This document shows positions 35,003 to 45,036 of a stretch of DNA of 64,000 nt, one piece after another (within the stretch, counting starts at the first letter, position 1; each line of letters opens with the position of its first letter). The notes below the pieces were generated by a model, which was given only the letters and a program-made list of their open reading frames with translations, ran no database searches and had not been told where the DNA came from. Source of the DNA: Mucilaginibacter pineti (GTDB taxonomy: Bacteria; Bacteroidota; Bacteroidia; Sphingobacteriales; Sphingobacteriaceae); contig NZ_FNAI01000014.1 in the NCBI RefSeq assembly GCF_900101875.1, positions 1 through 64,000 on the forward strand, in the 5' to 3' direction. The position numbers were made by a program, and so were the translations under genes.

Positions 35003-37276
35003 ATGGATTTTTTGAACACTTACTTAATCTATTTAATTCCGTTTTTCGGGCTCATCGGCATAGCCGTAATGGCGGTTAAAGCTGCCTGGGTCACCAAACA
35101 AGATGCCGGCGACGGCGACATGGCTCAACTATCTGGCTATATTGCAGATGGTGCTATGGCTTTTTTACGTGCCGAGTGGAAGGTACTGGGCTACTTTGTA
35201 GTAGTTGCAGGTTTATTGCTGGCATGGAGCGGTACTACGGTTGCTACCTCCAGTCCGGTTATTGCCATATCTTTTGTAGCCGGGGCATTTTTATCGGCAT
35301 TTGCCGGTTTCCTGGGGATGCGTATCGCCACCAAGGCTAACGTGCGTACCACGCAGGCTGCACGTACCAGTTTGGCGCAGGCTTTAAAAGTATCATTCAC
35401 CGGCGGCACCGTGATGGGCCTTGGCGTTGCTGGTTTAGCTATTATTGGCTTAGGATCGTTATTTATTGTGTTTTATACTATATACGTTAAAAATGTGGCC
35501 GGCAGCACTGTTAACGGCGAAGATATGGCTAAAGCGCTTGACGTTTTAGCAGGGTTTTCCCTTGGTGCCGAATCCATTGCACTGTTTGCACGTGTAGGCG
35601 GTGGTATTTACACCAAAGCTGCCGACGTAGGTGCCGACCTTGTGGGTAAGGTTGAAGCAGGTATCCCCGAAGATGATGTACGTAACCCTGCAACCATTGC
35701 CGATAACGTAGGTGATAACGTAGGCGACGTAGCGGGTATGGGTGCCGATCTGTTCGGATCATACGTAGCTACCATGCTGGCAACAATGGTGCTGGGAAGG
35801 GAGTTAGTTGGGCCGGACGGAAAAGCTTTACATGATAGCTTTGGCGGCATTGGGGCTGTTTTATTACCTATGGTAATTGCGGGTTTAGGATTAATATTTT
35901 CTATTATCGGTGCATCATTGGTAAAAATCAAAAACGAAACCGATAGTGTACAAAAAGCTTTAAATATAGGTAACTGGGCTTCAATAATCTTAACGGCTAT
36001 TGCTACCTATTTTGTAGTACAATGGATGTTACCAGAAGGTGAGTTTCGCATGGTACGTGATCTTGACGCAAGCGGCGCGTTGAAAGCAGGAGCAATGGTT
36101 ATTACCAAAAATGGTGTTTTCATGTCGATAGTAGTAGGCCTTATCGTGGGTACTTTAATGTCTATCATTACGGAATATTATACGGCTATGGGCAAACGCC
36201 CGGTACTGAGCATTATCCGCCAGTCGTCAACCGGGCATGCTACCAATATCATCGGTGGTTTATCGGTAGGTATGGAATCAACCGTATTACCTATCCTGGT
36301 TTTGGCATCGGGTATTTACGGCTCGTACCATTTTGCAGGTTTATACGGTGTGGCCATTGCCGCTGCCGGTATGATGGCAACCACGGCCATGCAGCTGGCA
36401 ATTGATGCCTTCGGACCAATAGCTGATAACGCAGGTGGTATTGCTGAAATGAGCAGACTACCTGAGGAAGTACGTCACCGTACAGACAATTTAGATGCCG
36501 TAGGTAACACTACCGCAGCAACAGGTAAAGGTTTTGCCATTGCATCGGCAGCATTAACCTCACTGGCCTTATTCGCGGCCTTTGTGGGCGTGGCCGGTAT
36601 CGAACATATTGATATTTACAAAGCCGATGTTTTGGCGGGCTTATTTGTGGGCGGGATGATCCCTTTCATCTTCTCGGCATTATGTATCTCGGCTGTTGGT
36701 CGTGCTGCTATGGCCATGGTTGAGGAAGTGCGCCGCCAGTTCCGCGAAATCCCGGGTATCATGACCTATGAAGCCAAGCCCGAGTATGAAAAATGCGTGG
36801 CCATATCAACTAAGGCCTCTATCCGCGAAATGGTTGCCCCAGGTTTAATAGCGCTCATTACGCCAATTATAATAGGCTTCGCATTCGGCCCAGAAGTTTT
36901 GGGCGGGTTATTGGCCGGTGTTACCGTATCGGGCGTATTGATGGGAATTTTCCAGAGCAACGCCGGTGGCGCATGGGATAATGCTAAAAAATCGTTCGAA
37001 AAAGGCTGTATGATCAATGGCGAAATGCACTACAAAAAATCAGAGCCACACAAGGCATCAGTAACAGGTGATACCGTTGGAGATCCGTTCAAGGATACCT
37101 CTGGCCCGTCAATGAATATCCTTATCAAGTTAATGTCTATCGTTTCATTGGTTATTGCACCGCATTTAAACGCTAATCACGCTGCAAAACCAATAGCAAT
37201 GAAATGTGAAGTTAAAAAACAAGTTATTGTGCAAGCCTACAGCTCAGCCATAACTAAAATTGATAAAAAAGCTTAA
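35003..37276 (+). CDS. hppA: Membrane-bound ion-translocating pyrophosphatase, K+-dependent subtype
   Basis: This 757-residue integral membrane pyrophosphatase, with about 16 helices, starts at ATG 35003 (a GTG lies six bases earlier). Substrate-binding signatures are DVGADLVGKVEAGIPEDD and DNVGDNVGDVAGMGADL, with a second acidic block DAFGPIADNAGGIAEM. The segment GNTTAATGKGFAI has Ala and Gly at the two positions that in K+-independent enzymes are Lys and Thr, so this is the K+-dependent subtype. Such enzymes pump H+ or Na+; the ion cannot be decided here. The extra C-terminal 50 residues after NILIKLMSIVSLVIAPHL are unusual. Confidence 0.95.
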   Translation: MDFLNTYLIYLIPFFGLIGIAVMAVKAAWVTKQDAGDGDMAQLSGYIADGAMAFLRAEWKVLGYFVVVAGLLLAWSGTTVATSSPVIAISFVAGAFLSAFAGFLGMRIATKANVRTTQAARTSLAQALKVSFTGGTVMGLGVAGLAIIGLGSLFIVFYTIYVKNVAGSTVNGEDMAKALDVLAGFSLGAESIALFARVGGGIYTKAADVGADLVGKVEAGIPEDDVRNPATIADNVGDNVGDVAGMGADLFGSYVATMLATMVLGRELVGPDGKALHDSFGGIGAVLLPMVIAGLGLIFSIIGASLVKIKNETDSVQKALNIGNWASIILTAIATYFVVQWMLPEGEFRMVRDLDASGALKAGAMVITKNGVFMSIVVGLIVGTLMSIITEYYTAMGKRPVLSIIRQSSTGHATNIIGGLSVGMESTVLPILVLASGIYGSYHFAGLYGVAIAAAGMMATTAMQLAIDAFGPIADNAGGIAEMSRLPEEVRHRTDNLDAVGNTTAATGKGFAIASAALTSLALFAAFVGVAGIEHIDIYKADVLAGLFVGGMIPFIFSALCISAVGRAAMAMVEEVRRQFREIPGIMTYEAKPEYEKCVAISTKASIREMVAPGLIALITPIIIGFAFGPEVLGGLLAGVTVSGVLMGIFQSNAGGAWDNAKKSFEKGCMINGEMHYKKSEPHKASVTGDTVGDPFKDTSGPSMNILIKLMSIVSLVIAPHLNANHAAKPIAMKCEVKKQVIVQAYSSAITKIDKKA

Positions 37277-37651
37277 AAACATTTATATTTGAGAAAAGCC
37301 GCCCTCACCGGGCGGCTTTCTGTTTTTATAAGTACCTCAAATAACGCAATGCAATTTTGCAAAAAAGCCCCCTGTTTATATGAACAACCTTGTGTGTAAA
37401 TAGCACCCTGCCCCGTAACTATTTTGCTACCATATGAGCAGGCAGAATTACACGTTATTCAGCATTCCGTTATTACAAATGAGATAGTTATCCATCTTTA
37501 GCAATATTTTACCCTCTTTATAAATAACCGCCTTTTCAAACTATAATTTGGGCATTTTCTCTGCTCCCGTTGTTACATTCTGCCCTTTACGTTTTAAATA
37601 AATTTAAGTATGTTTGGGCAGACTGATTTTATTAAATATTTAATTAAAACT
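37277..37651. other. Intergenic region before amino-acid permease
   Basis: After the pyrophosphatase terminator the region is AT-rich and I see no gene, RNA or clear repeat. The stretch before 37652 holds the permease promoter but no match to TAnnTTTG good enough to name. Confidence 0.5.
37295..37319 (+). terminator. Terminator of the pyrophosphatase gene
   Basis: GC-rich 10-bp stem AAAGCCGCCC / GGGCGGCTTT with 5-base loop, followed by CTGTTTTTAT. Confidence 0.9.
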
Positions 37652-39178
37652 ATGCGATTTAAGAAACCTCTTGATTTATTATTAAAAGAAGCTGCTCAAA
37701 CCGGTGAAGGTACGCTAAAACGCACCTTAGGTCCGGGGAATCTGATTGCACTGGGCATAGGTGCTATAATTGGTGCAGGTTTGTTTGTAAGAACTGCCGC
37801 CGCCGCTGCCGATCATGCCGGACCATCTGTTACACTGGCATTTATACTTGCCGCTATAGGTTGCGGTTTGGCCGGTTTATGCTATGCGGAATTTGCATCA
37901 ATGATACCTATTGCAGGTAGTGCTTACACCTATTCTTATGCCACCATGGGCGAAGTTGTTGCCTGGGTAATAGGATGGGATCTTGTACTTGAATACGCTG
38001 TAGGAGCAGCAACTGTATCAATAGCATGGTCTGAATATTTGAATAAACTCATAGAAAATTTCGGGGTATCCATTCCCTATGAATATTGCCACTCTCCGTT
38101 TCAATCATTAAACGGCGTTCATGGTATCATTAATTTACCTGCCCTGTTTATCATAGTAGTATTATCATTAGTTTTAATACGCGGTACGCAGGAGTCAGCA
38201 GCTTTAAACGGCATTATTGTTATTGTAAAAGTAGCTATTGTAGTACTTTTTATAGGTATTGGCTGGGGCTTTATGAAACCCATAAACCATACGCCTTACA
38301 TACCTGTAAACGCAGGCGAAATGGACTTTTTTAAAGGCCATAAAAGCTTTCTGGATTACTTCACGCATGATTTCGGGCATTTCGGATGGTCAGGTATTGT
38401 GAGTGCTGCCGGTGTAGTTTTCTTTGCATTTATTGGTTTTGATGCGGTATCAACAGCAGCCCAGGAAGCTAAAAACCCGAAAAAAGATATGCCGATAGGT
38501 ATATTGGTTTCACTTGCTATTTGTACAGTATTATACGTTTTATTTGGCCATGTATTAACAGGTGTAGCCAACTATAAAGAATTTGAAGCGGCCGGTAAAG
38601 AAGCCTCTGTTGCTTATACAATTGAAACCTATATGCATAGCTACCACTGGTTATCTTTACTGGTAACTGTTGCTATTTTGTTTGGATTTTCATCGGTAAT
38701 ATTGGTGATGCTGTTAGGACAATCAAGGGTATTTTTCTCCATGTCTAAAGATGGATTGGTTCCTCCTGTATTTTCGGCGGTACACCCTAAGTTTAAAACA
38801 CCTTATAAATCAAACCTTGTTTTCCTTGGATTTGTGGGCGTTTTTGCGGCATTTGTGCCAGGGGATGTGGTTGGAGATATGACGAGTATTGGCACCTTAT
38901 TTGCCTTTATGCTGGTTTGTATCGGTGTAATGATATTAAGAAAATCTGACCCTAACACACCACGTCCTTTCCGTACGCCATGGGTACCATTTGTACCTAT
39001 TTTAGGCGCTTCTGTTTGTTTACTAATGATGCTTGGCCTTGGTAAAGACAACTGGTTACGTTTAATTATATGGATGGCTATTGGCTTTGTTGTTTATTTT
39101 GCCTACAGTAAAAAACACTCACTGATTCGCAAGGGTATCGTGAATGTTCCTAAAGATCCGTTGAACCCGCACTTATAG
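37652..39178 (+). CDS. APC superfamily amino-acid permease (CAT-like)
   Basis: This is about a 508-residue permease from ATG 37652, where RFKKPLDLLLKEA matches the usual N-terminus; an earlier ATG at 37610 is in frame. Family elements: LIALGIGAIIGAGLFVRT, IPIAGSAYTYSYATMGE and FFAFIGFDAVSTAAQEAKNPKKDMP, with a proton-coupled cationic amino-acid transporter style. Fourteen or so hydrophobic segments. It is monocistronic, closed by a good terminator. Substrate unknown, cationic or branched amino acids are common. Confidence 0.92.
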   Translation: MRFKKPLDLLLKEAAQTGEGTLKRTLGPGNLIALGIGAIIGAGLFVRTAAAAADHAGPSVTLAFILAAIGCGLAGLCYAEFASMIPIAGSAYTYSYATMGEVVAWVIGWDLVLEYAVGAATVSIAWSEYLNKLIENFGVSIPYEYCHSPFQSLNGVHGIINLPALFIIVVLSLVLIRGTQESAALNGIIVIVKVAIVVLFIGIGWGFMKPINHTPYIPVNAGEMDFFKGHKSFLDYFTHDFGHFGWSGIVSAAGVVFFAFIGFDAVSTAAQEAKNPKKDMPIGILVSLAICTVLYVLFGHVLTGVANYKEFEAAGKEASVAYTIETYMHSYHWLSLLVTVAILFGFSSVILVMLLGQSRVFFSMSKDGLVPPVFSAVHPKFKTPYKSNLVFLGFVGVFAAFVPGDVVGDMTSIGTLFAFMLVCIGVMILRKSDPNTPRPFRTPWVPFVPILGASVCLLMMLGLGKDNWLRLIIWMAIGFVVYFAYSKKHSLIRKGIVNVPKDPLNPHL

Positions 39179-39200
39179 GGTTCTTAATTTATCATATTTA

Positions 39201-39230
39201 AAAAAGGTTCTGATTTTTCAGAACCTTTTT
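39201..39230. terminator. Terminator after permease gene
   Basis: Thirteen-base-pair stem AAAAAGGTTCTGA with loop TTTT and a T-rich right arm; strong in the plus direction. Confidence 0.9.
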
Positions 39231-39270
39231 TGTTACCTTATCTTTTTAATACCCGAGTGGCAAGAGTTGT

Positions 39271-40437
39271 ATGTTAAAAACCGATAAAAATCTTTGGGTA
39301 TTAGTATTTGTTTGCGTTATCAATTCGCTGGGCTTCGGCATTATTGTGCCGGTGCTATACACCTACGGCAAAAAGTTTGGCGTAACCGGCGAAACCCTGG
39401 GAATCCTCACCGCATCATTTTCCATAGCGCAGTTTTTTGCCACCCCAATACTCGGTTCCCTATCTGACACATGGGGACGCAAACCTTTACTGGCCATAAG
39501 TCTTGCAGGTACCTGCCTTTCCTTCCTGCTATTTGCCTGGGCTGGCAATATCTTTATGCTTTTTGCCGCCCGTATTTTAGATGGGATAACCGGTGGCAAT
39601 GTGTCTGTAGCGCAGGCCATGGTATCAGATACCGCCACGCCGCAGAACAGGGCAAAAAAGTTCGGCATCATTGGCTCGGCGTTTGGTTTTGGCTTTGTGA
39701 TAGGGCCTGCAATTGGCGGTTTGCTCAACAGGTTTGGCCCACAGGTGCCTTTCTTTTTTGCTGCAGGAATTTCGCTGATCGGTACTTTATGTACAATTTT
39801 TATCCTCAAAGAAACCAATCCACCGGATGCAAAAAAGAAGAAGGACGTTAAAACCGATTTCAAGCTTTCGGCATTAATAACCACCTTAAAGCGACCGGTA
39901 ATTGGCATAGCCGTATTTACGGGTTTTATGCTCACGATGGCGCAGTTCACCATGATCATCGGTTTTCAAACCTTTAGTGTAGATATCCTGAAACTTACCC
40001 CAACCCAAATAGGTTTATTATATGCCGGTTTTGGGATCAGCGGAATCATTATGCAGCTCTCCGTTCCCTTGCTTACCAAATGGCTTTCGTCCAAGTCAAT
40101 GATCCTGCTGCTGTCTACCGCGCTTTGTATGGCCGCCATGTTTGTAACGGGCCTCACCAACGCATTTATAACCTTTATTACTTGTATATGTATCTACGGT
40201 TTATTCAACGGATTACGCAACCCAATGATCAACGCCATTATTGCCGACCATATTGATCACAATGAACAAGGCAAAATACTGGGTATAAATCAGTCATACG
40301 CTTCTATAGGGCAAACATTGGGCCCGGTAACCGCAGGATTTGCTGCTTTGATTTCGGTACATAGCGTTTTCTTTTTATCTTCATGTTATATTTTAATCGC
40401 ACTTTTGTTGAGTTTTCGCCTAAAGCGTAGAGAGTAA
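39271..40437 (+). CDS. MFS transporter, TetA/Bcr-like 12-TM exporter
   Basis: This 388-residue major facilitator protein begins WVLVFVCVINSLGFGIIVPVL and has the motif A loop GSLSDTWGRKPLL, the antiporter-type motif near GFGFVIGPAIGGLL, and a repeat of both halves after about residue 200. This pattern is common for drug/proton antiporters of the TetA class. It is 12 bp upstream of a MarC gene, which suggests a two-gene operon. The substrate is not predictable; resistance should not be assumed. Confidence 0.9.
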   Translation: MLKTDKNLWVLVFVCVINSLGFGIIVPVLYTYGKKFGVTGETLGILTASFSIAQFFATPILGSLSDTWGRKPLLAISLAGTCLSFLLFAWAGNIFMLFAARILDGITGGNVSVAQAMVSDTATPQNRAKKFGIIGSAFGFGFVIGPAIGGLLNRFGPQVPFFFAAGISLIGTLCTIFILKETNPPDAKKKKDVKTDFKLSALITTLKRPVIGIAVFTGFMLTMAQFTMIIGFQTFSVDILKLTPTQIGLLYAGFGISGIIMQLSVPLLTKWLSSKSMILLLSTALCMAAMFVTGLTNAFITFITCICIYGLFNGLRNPMINAIIADHIDHNEQGKILGINQSYASIGQTLGPVTAGFAALISVHSVFFLSSCYILIALLLSFRLKRRE

Positions 40438-40449
40438 AACCCTAAAGCC

Positions 40450-41019
40450 ATGCATCAATTAGTTTTCCGGGAGATCCTGTCCGTTACCATGATCCTTTTT
40501 GCCATTATTGATATTTTGGGCGCCATCCCTGTAATTATACAGGTAAGGCAGCGCGTTGGGCATATCGAATCGGAAAAGGCAAGCATAGCGGTACTGATTT
40601 TAATGGTGGTTTTCTTGTTTGTAGGCGATGAACTGTTGGCCATTATTGGGCTTGATGTAGCTTCGTTTGCTATAGCCGGTTCGCTGGTTATATTTATTAT
40701 AGCTATGGAAATGATCTTAGGCGTCGACTTTTTTAAGGAAGAAGTACCGCTCTCTGCATCCATTGTCCCCCTGGCTTTCCCGCTGATTGCAGGTGCTGGG
40801 ACCATGACTACACTCCTCTCCCTGAAATCCCAATATCAAACCCAGAATATCCTGGTAGGTATAGTACTGAATACCATCGTTGTTTACTTTGTATTAAAGA
40901 ATGTGAAGTGGATAGAAAAACTGCTGGGCCCTGTGGGGTTAAGTATCCTGCGTAAATCGTTCGGGATAATTTTGCTGGCGATAGCGATAAAGCTGTTCAG
41001 GAGTAATACGCATTTGTAG
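40450..41019 (+). CDS. MarC family integral membrane protein
   Basis: This 189-residue protein has about six membrane segments and the MarC pattern: LFAIIDILGAIPVII near the start, AGSLVIFIIAMEMILG and PLAFPLIAGAGTMTTLLSL. The E. coli MarC family has no established transport function despite its name. It is co-directional with the MFS gene (12-bp gap). Confidence 0.93.
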   Translation: MHQLVFREILSVTMILFAIIDILGAIPVIIQVRQRVGHIESEKASIAVLILMVVFLFVGDELLAIIGLDVASFAIAGSLVIFIIAMEMILGVDFFKEEVPLSASIVPLAFPLIAGAGTMTTLLSLKSQYQTQNILVGIVLNTIVVYFVLKNVKWIEKLLGPVGLSILRKSFGIILLAIAIKLFRSNTHL

Positions 41020-41029
41020 ATTTAATTTG

Positions 41030-41130
41030 AAAATTTGGAGATTTGAAAATTTGAAAATCCATTTTTCATGACAAGAACGCCGCATTAATCCTTTGTCCTT
41101 GCTCCAATAATCCTTACTCCCAAACTCCTA
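41030..41130. repeat. Low-complexity repeats before smc, including an inverted copy of the 20.5-kb repeat
   Basis: Two near-copies of GATTTGAAAATTT (41036-41060) precede TCCTTTGTCCTTGCTCC at 41089-41105, which is the exact complement of the repeat core found twice at 20573-20631. Confidence 0.75.
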
Positions 41131-41203
41131 ATAAAAATTTAGAATAATCATTTTTTTATGATTACTTTGAAGGTTAAATTTTTGCAAGGATACAACACAA
41201 TAA

Positions 41204-44200
41204 ATGCAGCTTACCCGCTTAGAAATCAAGGGCTTTAAGAGTTTTGGCGATAAGATCACCATTAATTTTAATGAGGGTGTAACTGCTATTGTAGGCCCCA
41301 ACGGCTGTGGAAAATCAAATGTGGTTGATGCTATACGCTGGGTGTTGGGCGAACAAAGCACCCGTATGCTTCGGTCGGAGAAAATGGATAACGTTATTTT
41401 TAACGGAACCAAGAGCCGTAAATCTGCCAACCTTGCCGAGGTTTCCCTTACTTTTGACAATACCAAAAACGTACTGCCTACTGATTACTCGCAGGTTACC
41501 CTTACCCGCAAGCTTTACCGCACCGGCGAAAGTGAGTACCGCCTTAACGATGTACAATGCCGCCTGAAAGATATTACTGATCTTTTCCTGGATACCGGCA
41601 TCGGCTCCGACTCCTACTCTATCATCGAACTGCGGATGATCGACGAGATTATCACCAACAAAGAGGGCTCGCGCCGTAATTTGTTTGAGGAAGCGTCGGG
41701 CATATCAAAGTACAAGCTGCGTAAAAAGCAAACATTCAACAAGCTAAAAGATACCGAAGCCGACCTGGAACGCGTAGAGGATCTGCTTTTCGAGATAGAA
41801 AAGAACCTGAAAACGCTGGAAAACCAAGCCAAAAAAACAGAGCGTTACTATCGCATAAAAGAACAATACAAAACGCTCAGCATTATGCTGGCCTCGTTCC
41901 GCATAGTTTCGTTCAGTGAATCGCTTAAAAAAATTGAGGCCCAGGAACTACTTCAAAAGGCTGATAAAGGGGGCATTGTAGCCCTGATAGATACCCTGGA
42001 AGCAGCCCTGCAGCAGCAAAAACTGGATAGCATAACCAAAGAGAAAAATCTATCGGTACAGCAAAAAACAACTAACGAGTTTGTAGGGAAGATCCGCGCT
42101 TACGAAAGTGAGAAAAAGATCAAGAATGAGCAGCTGAAATTTCAACAGGATAAAGAGTCGAGGTTAACCGAAGAACTTGATAAAGATAAAAACCAGCTTA
42201 ACCACGTATTTTATAATATCAAACGGCTAAGCGAAGAAAAAGCGCTGGAAGATGAAGCTTTGCAAACTATCCAAAGTCGCGTTGCTGAGCTTAAAGAAGC
42301 GGTAGACGAGCTGAGGTTACAGCAATCATCGGCCCGTAACGAACTTACGGAGATTACGGGCATCAACACCCGTTTGCAAAACCAGGCTTATAAAGCCGAA
42401 AAAGATTTGGATATCCTCCAAATTCAACAGCAGGCTTTGGAACAGGAAAGCCAGCGCAATATGGAAGATACCACCAATAAAGAAGTGGAACTTTCGCACT
42501 TTAACCAGGTGGTTGCCGAACTGGAAAGCCGTAAAGAATCATTGGACTATGATTACCAATCGGCACTTGAAGCGGAGAACAAGCTGAAGGAACAGATTGC
42601 CGAAACCGATACCGAACTTAACCTGGTTAAGGATACCGTTATTAAAGAAAGCCGCAAGCTGGACGCTAAGCAAAACGAATACAACCTTACCAAAAGTATG
42701 GTTGATAACCTGGAAGGCTTCCCGGAATCTATCCGCTTTTTAAAGAAAAATACCGACTGGGCCAAGAACGCGCCGCTGTTTAGCGACGTGCTGTTTTGTA
42801 AGGAAGAGTTTCGTGTAGCCATTGAAAACTACCTTGAACCACTAATGAACTATTATGTGGTTGAAAATTATGATGAGGCCATAAAAGCCATCCAGCTGCT
42901 GAGCAATTCGGCACGTGGAAGGGCACACTTTTTCATCCTGGAAAACTATGCGGAGATAAGCCCCGTTAACCCTGTTTTTGAAAATGCAGGTGCGGTTTCG
43001 GCATTGCAGGTTATTGAGGTTGATAAAAAATATACGCGGCTATGTAACCACCTGCTTAAAGATGTTTACCTGATAGACGATGACAAGGACCAGCAAATAA
43101 ACAACGCCGCCCTACCAGATGGTGTTGTGCTGATAGGTAAAAGCGGTAAGTTCAATAAATCCCGCCATACCATGGCCGGTGGGTCGGTTGGGTTGTTTGA
43201 GGGTAAGCGGATCGGTCGGGCTAAAAACCTGGAGAACCTTGCACGGGAAATAAAGGTCATCGAGAACCTGGTTAATGCGCAAAAAAGCAAATCGGATGAA
43301 TTGCAGAGCCGATTGACAGCGCTAAGATCATCCACCAAAAGCGCGGAGATCAACGAGCAACAGATGATCATTAACCGGCTAAACACCGAACTGATCACCG
43401 TTAAAACCCGGCAGGAGCAATATCAAACCTTTATTGAAAACAGCCTTAATCGTAAAGACGATATCGCCCGCAAAATAGCAGGCATTAAGGACGAAATGAC
43501 GGTGCTGCACCCTCAATTGGCCGAACTGAAAACCCAAAAGGAAATTCAAAACGATTTGCTGATTGAAAAGCAGGCTGCCTTTAATGAGCTGAACGAGTAC
43601 GTATCGGTACAGTCGAATGCGTTTAACCAGGAAAACATCCGTTTTCATCAGCAGCAAAATAAGGTTTCGGGACTGATTAAAGATCTGGATTACCGCGATA
43701 CACAGCAGGAAAGCCTGGAAAGCCGCATTAAACAAAACAGCAGTGAGTTAGAGAAGGTAAAAATTGCCATACAGGATAACCTGAAACAAGCCGATAACTC
43801 CGACGATAGCCTGCTGGAGATGTACGAACAAAAGGAAAACCTGGAAAAAGCCACCCAACAGGCCGAACAGGAATATTACCAATGGCGCGGCATCATCACC
43901 GAAAACGAGAATGAAATAACTGCCCTGCGGCGTAAAAAGGATAACAGCGAACTTGTTGAAAATGAGCTGCGCGAGGAACGAAACAACCTTAAACTGGAAT
44001 TGAACGCCCTGAAAGAACGGCTTTCTGTTGAGTTTAATGTTGATATTGAAGAACTGCCTGAAAATGAAACCCCGGTTGACGAAAGCGAACACGACTTGCG
44101 CGAAAAAGCCGAAAAACTAAAAAAACAACTGGATGATTTTGGCGCCATAAACCCAATGGCGGTTGAGGCTTATAACGAAATGAATGAGCGCTATACCTTT

Positions 44201-44746
44201 ATCCAGGCGCAAAAGAAAGATCTGAGCGAAGCCAAAGCATCACTGCTGGCTACCATTCAGGAGATTGACGATACGGCTAAAGAAAAGTTCATGCACGCCT
44301 TTATCATGGTGCGCGAAAACTTTATCAAGGTGTTCCGTTCGTTGTTTAATGACGAAGACTCCTGCGATTTGATCCTGACAGACCCTGACCATCCGCTGGA
44401 ATCGGATATTGATATCATAGCCAAGCCTAAAGGCAAACGCCCATTGTCTATCAATCAATTATCGGGCGGCGAAAAAACGTTAACGGCGACGGCCATTCTG
44501 TTTTCGCTGTACCTGCTTAAACCCGCACCATTTTGTATTTTTGACGAGGTTGACGCACCGTTGGATGACAGCAATATTGATAAATTCAATAACATCATCC
44601 GTACCTTCTCTAAAGATTCGCAGTTCATCATCGTATCGCACAACAAACGCACCATTGCAAGCACCGATGTAATTTATGGTGTAACTATGGTTGAGCAAGG
44701 TATCTCCCGCGTTGTGCCCGTGGATTTACGCGAACTGACCGATTAA
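41204..44746 (+). CDS. smc: Chromosome segregation protein SMC
   Basis: This 1180-residue SMC ATPase has the P-loop GPNGCGKSN (31-39), a long coiled coil, a hinge region (about 500-680, FPESIRFLKKN onward), a second coiled coil, then the signature LSGGEKTLTA (about 1085) and Walker B CIFDEVDAPLD (about 1110). It compacts and segregates the chromosome with ScpA and ScpB, whose genes are not here. Length is normal for a bacterial SMC. It is monocistronic. Confidence 0.97.
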   Translation: MQLTRLEIKGFKSFGDKITINFNEGVTAIVGPNGCGKSNVVDAIRWVLGEQSTRMLRSEKMDNVIFNGTKSRKSANLAEVSLTFDNTKNVLPTDYSQVTLTRKLYRTGESEYRLNDVQCRLKDITDLFLDTGIGSDSYSIIELRMIDEIITNKEGSRRNLFEEASGISKYKLRKKQTFNKLKDTEADLERVEDLLFEIEKNLKTLENQAKKTERYYRIKEQYKTLSIMLASFRIVSFSESLKKIEAQELLQKADKGGIVALIDTLEAALQQQKLDSITKEKNLSVQQKTTNEFVGKIRAYESEKKIKNEQLKFQQDKESRLTEELDKDKNQLNHVFYNIKRLSEEKALEDEALQTIQSRVAELKEAVDELRLQQSSARNELTEITGINTRLQNQAYKAEKDLDILQIQQQALEQESQRNMEDTTNKEVELSHFNQVVAELESRKESLDYDYQSALEAENKLKEQIAETDTELNLVKDTVIKESRKLDAKQNEYNLTKSMVDNLEGFPESIRFLKKNTDWAKNAPLFSDVLFCKEEFRVAIENYLEPLMNYYVVENYDEAIKAIQLLSNSARGRAHFFILENYAEISPVNPVFENAGAVSALQVIEVDKKYTRLCNHLLKDVYLIDDDKDQQINNAALPDGVVLIGKSGKFNKSRHTMAGGSVGLFEGKRIGRAKNLENLAREIKVIENLVNAQKSKSDELQSRLTALRSSTKSAEINEQQMIINRLNTELITVKTRQEQYQTFIENSLNRKDDIARKIAGIKDEMTVLHPQLAELKTQKEIQNDLLIEKQAAFNELNEYVSVQSNAFNQENIRFHQQQNKVSGLIKDLDYRDTQQESLESRIKQNSSELEKVKIAIQDNLKQADNSDDSLLEMYEQKENLEKATQQAEQEYYQWRGIITENENEITALRRKKDNSELVENELREERNNLKLELNALKERLSVEFNVDIEELPENETPVDESEHDLREKAEKLKKQLDDFGAINPMAVEAYNEMNERYTFIQAQKKDLSEAKASLLATIQEIDDTAKEKFMHAFIMVRENFIKVFRSLFNDEDSCDLILTDPDHPLESDIDIIAKPKGKRPLSINQLSGGEKTLTATAILFSLYLLKPAPFCIFDEVDAPLDDSNIDKFNNIIRTFSKDSQFIIVSHNKRTIASTDVIYGVTMVEQGISRVVPVDLRELTD

Positions 44747-44820
44747 TTAGCTTATTTTATTACCCATAAAAAGATAATAACCCATGAAAAGGCAATGCCG
44801 TTAGTTTCGCCGCTGTTCTT

Positions 44821-44905
44821 CCCTCCTTGGGGAGGGGCGAGTAGGATTGTGTAGTGGCAGGGAGGGGTTTGTTCGCTTTGCTTATGCTGAAACCCCTCCC
44901 TCCAC
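44821..44905. repeat. C/G-rich palindromic intergenic repeat
   Basis: CCCTCCTTGGGGAGGG (44821-44836) is itself a hairpin, and GGAGGGGTTT (44861-44870) pairs with AAACCCCTCC (44890-44899). Related words, CCCCTTTAGGGG near 31988 and CCTTAAAGGGGAGG near 58800, suggest one more dispersed repeat family. Confidence 0.75.
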
Positions 44906-44982
44906 CCTCCCAAACGAGGGAATCGCACAAGCCCCTGCACTTCTATGCTTAATCTGTTTACTAATGGGCTACCCTGCATAAA

Positions 44983-45016
44983 AAAGGGCAAAAGATGATG
45001 AAATCTTTTGCCCTTT
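44983..45016 (-). terminator. Terminator of the S41 peptidase gene
   Basis: Stem AAAGGGCAAAAGAT with its complement 44983-45016, followed on the minus strand by a six-base T-run. Confidence 0.85.
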
Positions 45017-45036
45017 GCTTTATCGCAACAACGTTT

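Noticed and set aside
35529..35931. Minus-strand frames within the pyrophosphatase gene
   Set aside because: Arg/His- or Pro/Ser-rich shadow frames of a well-supported gene.
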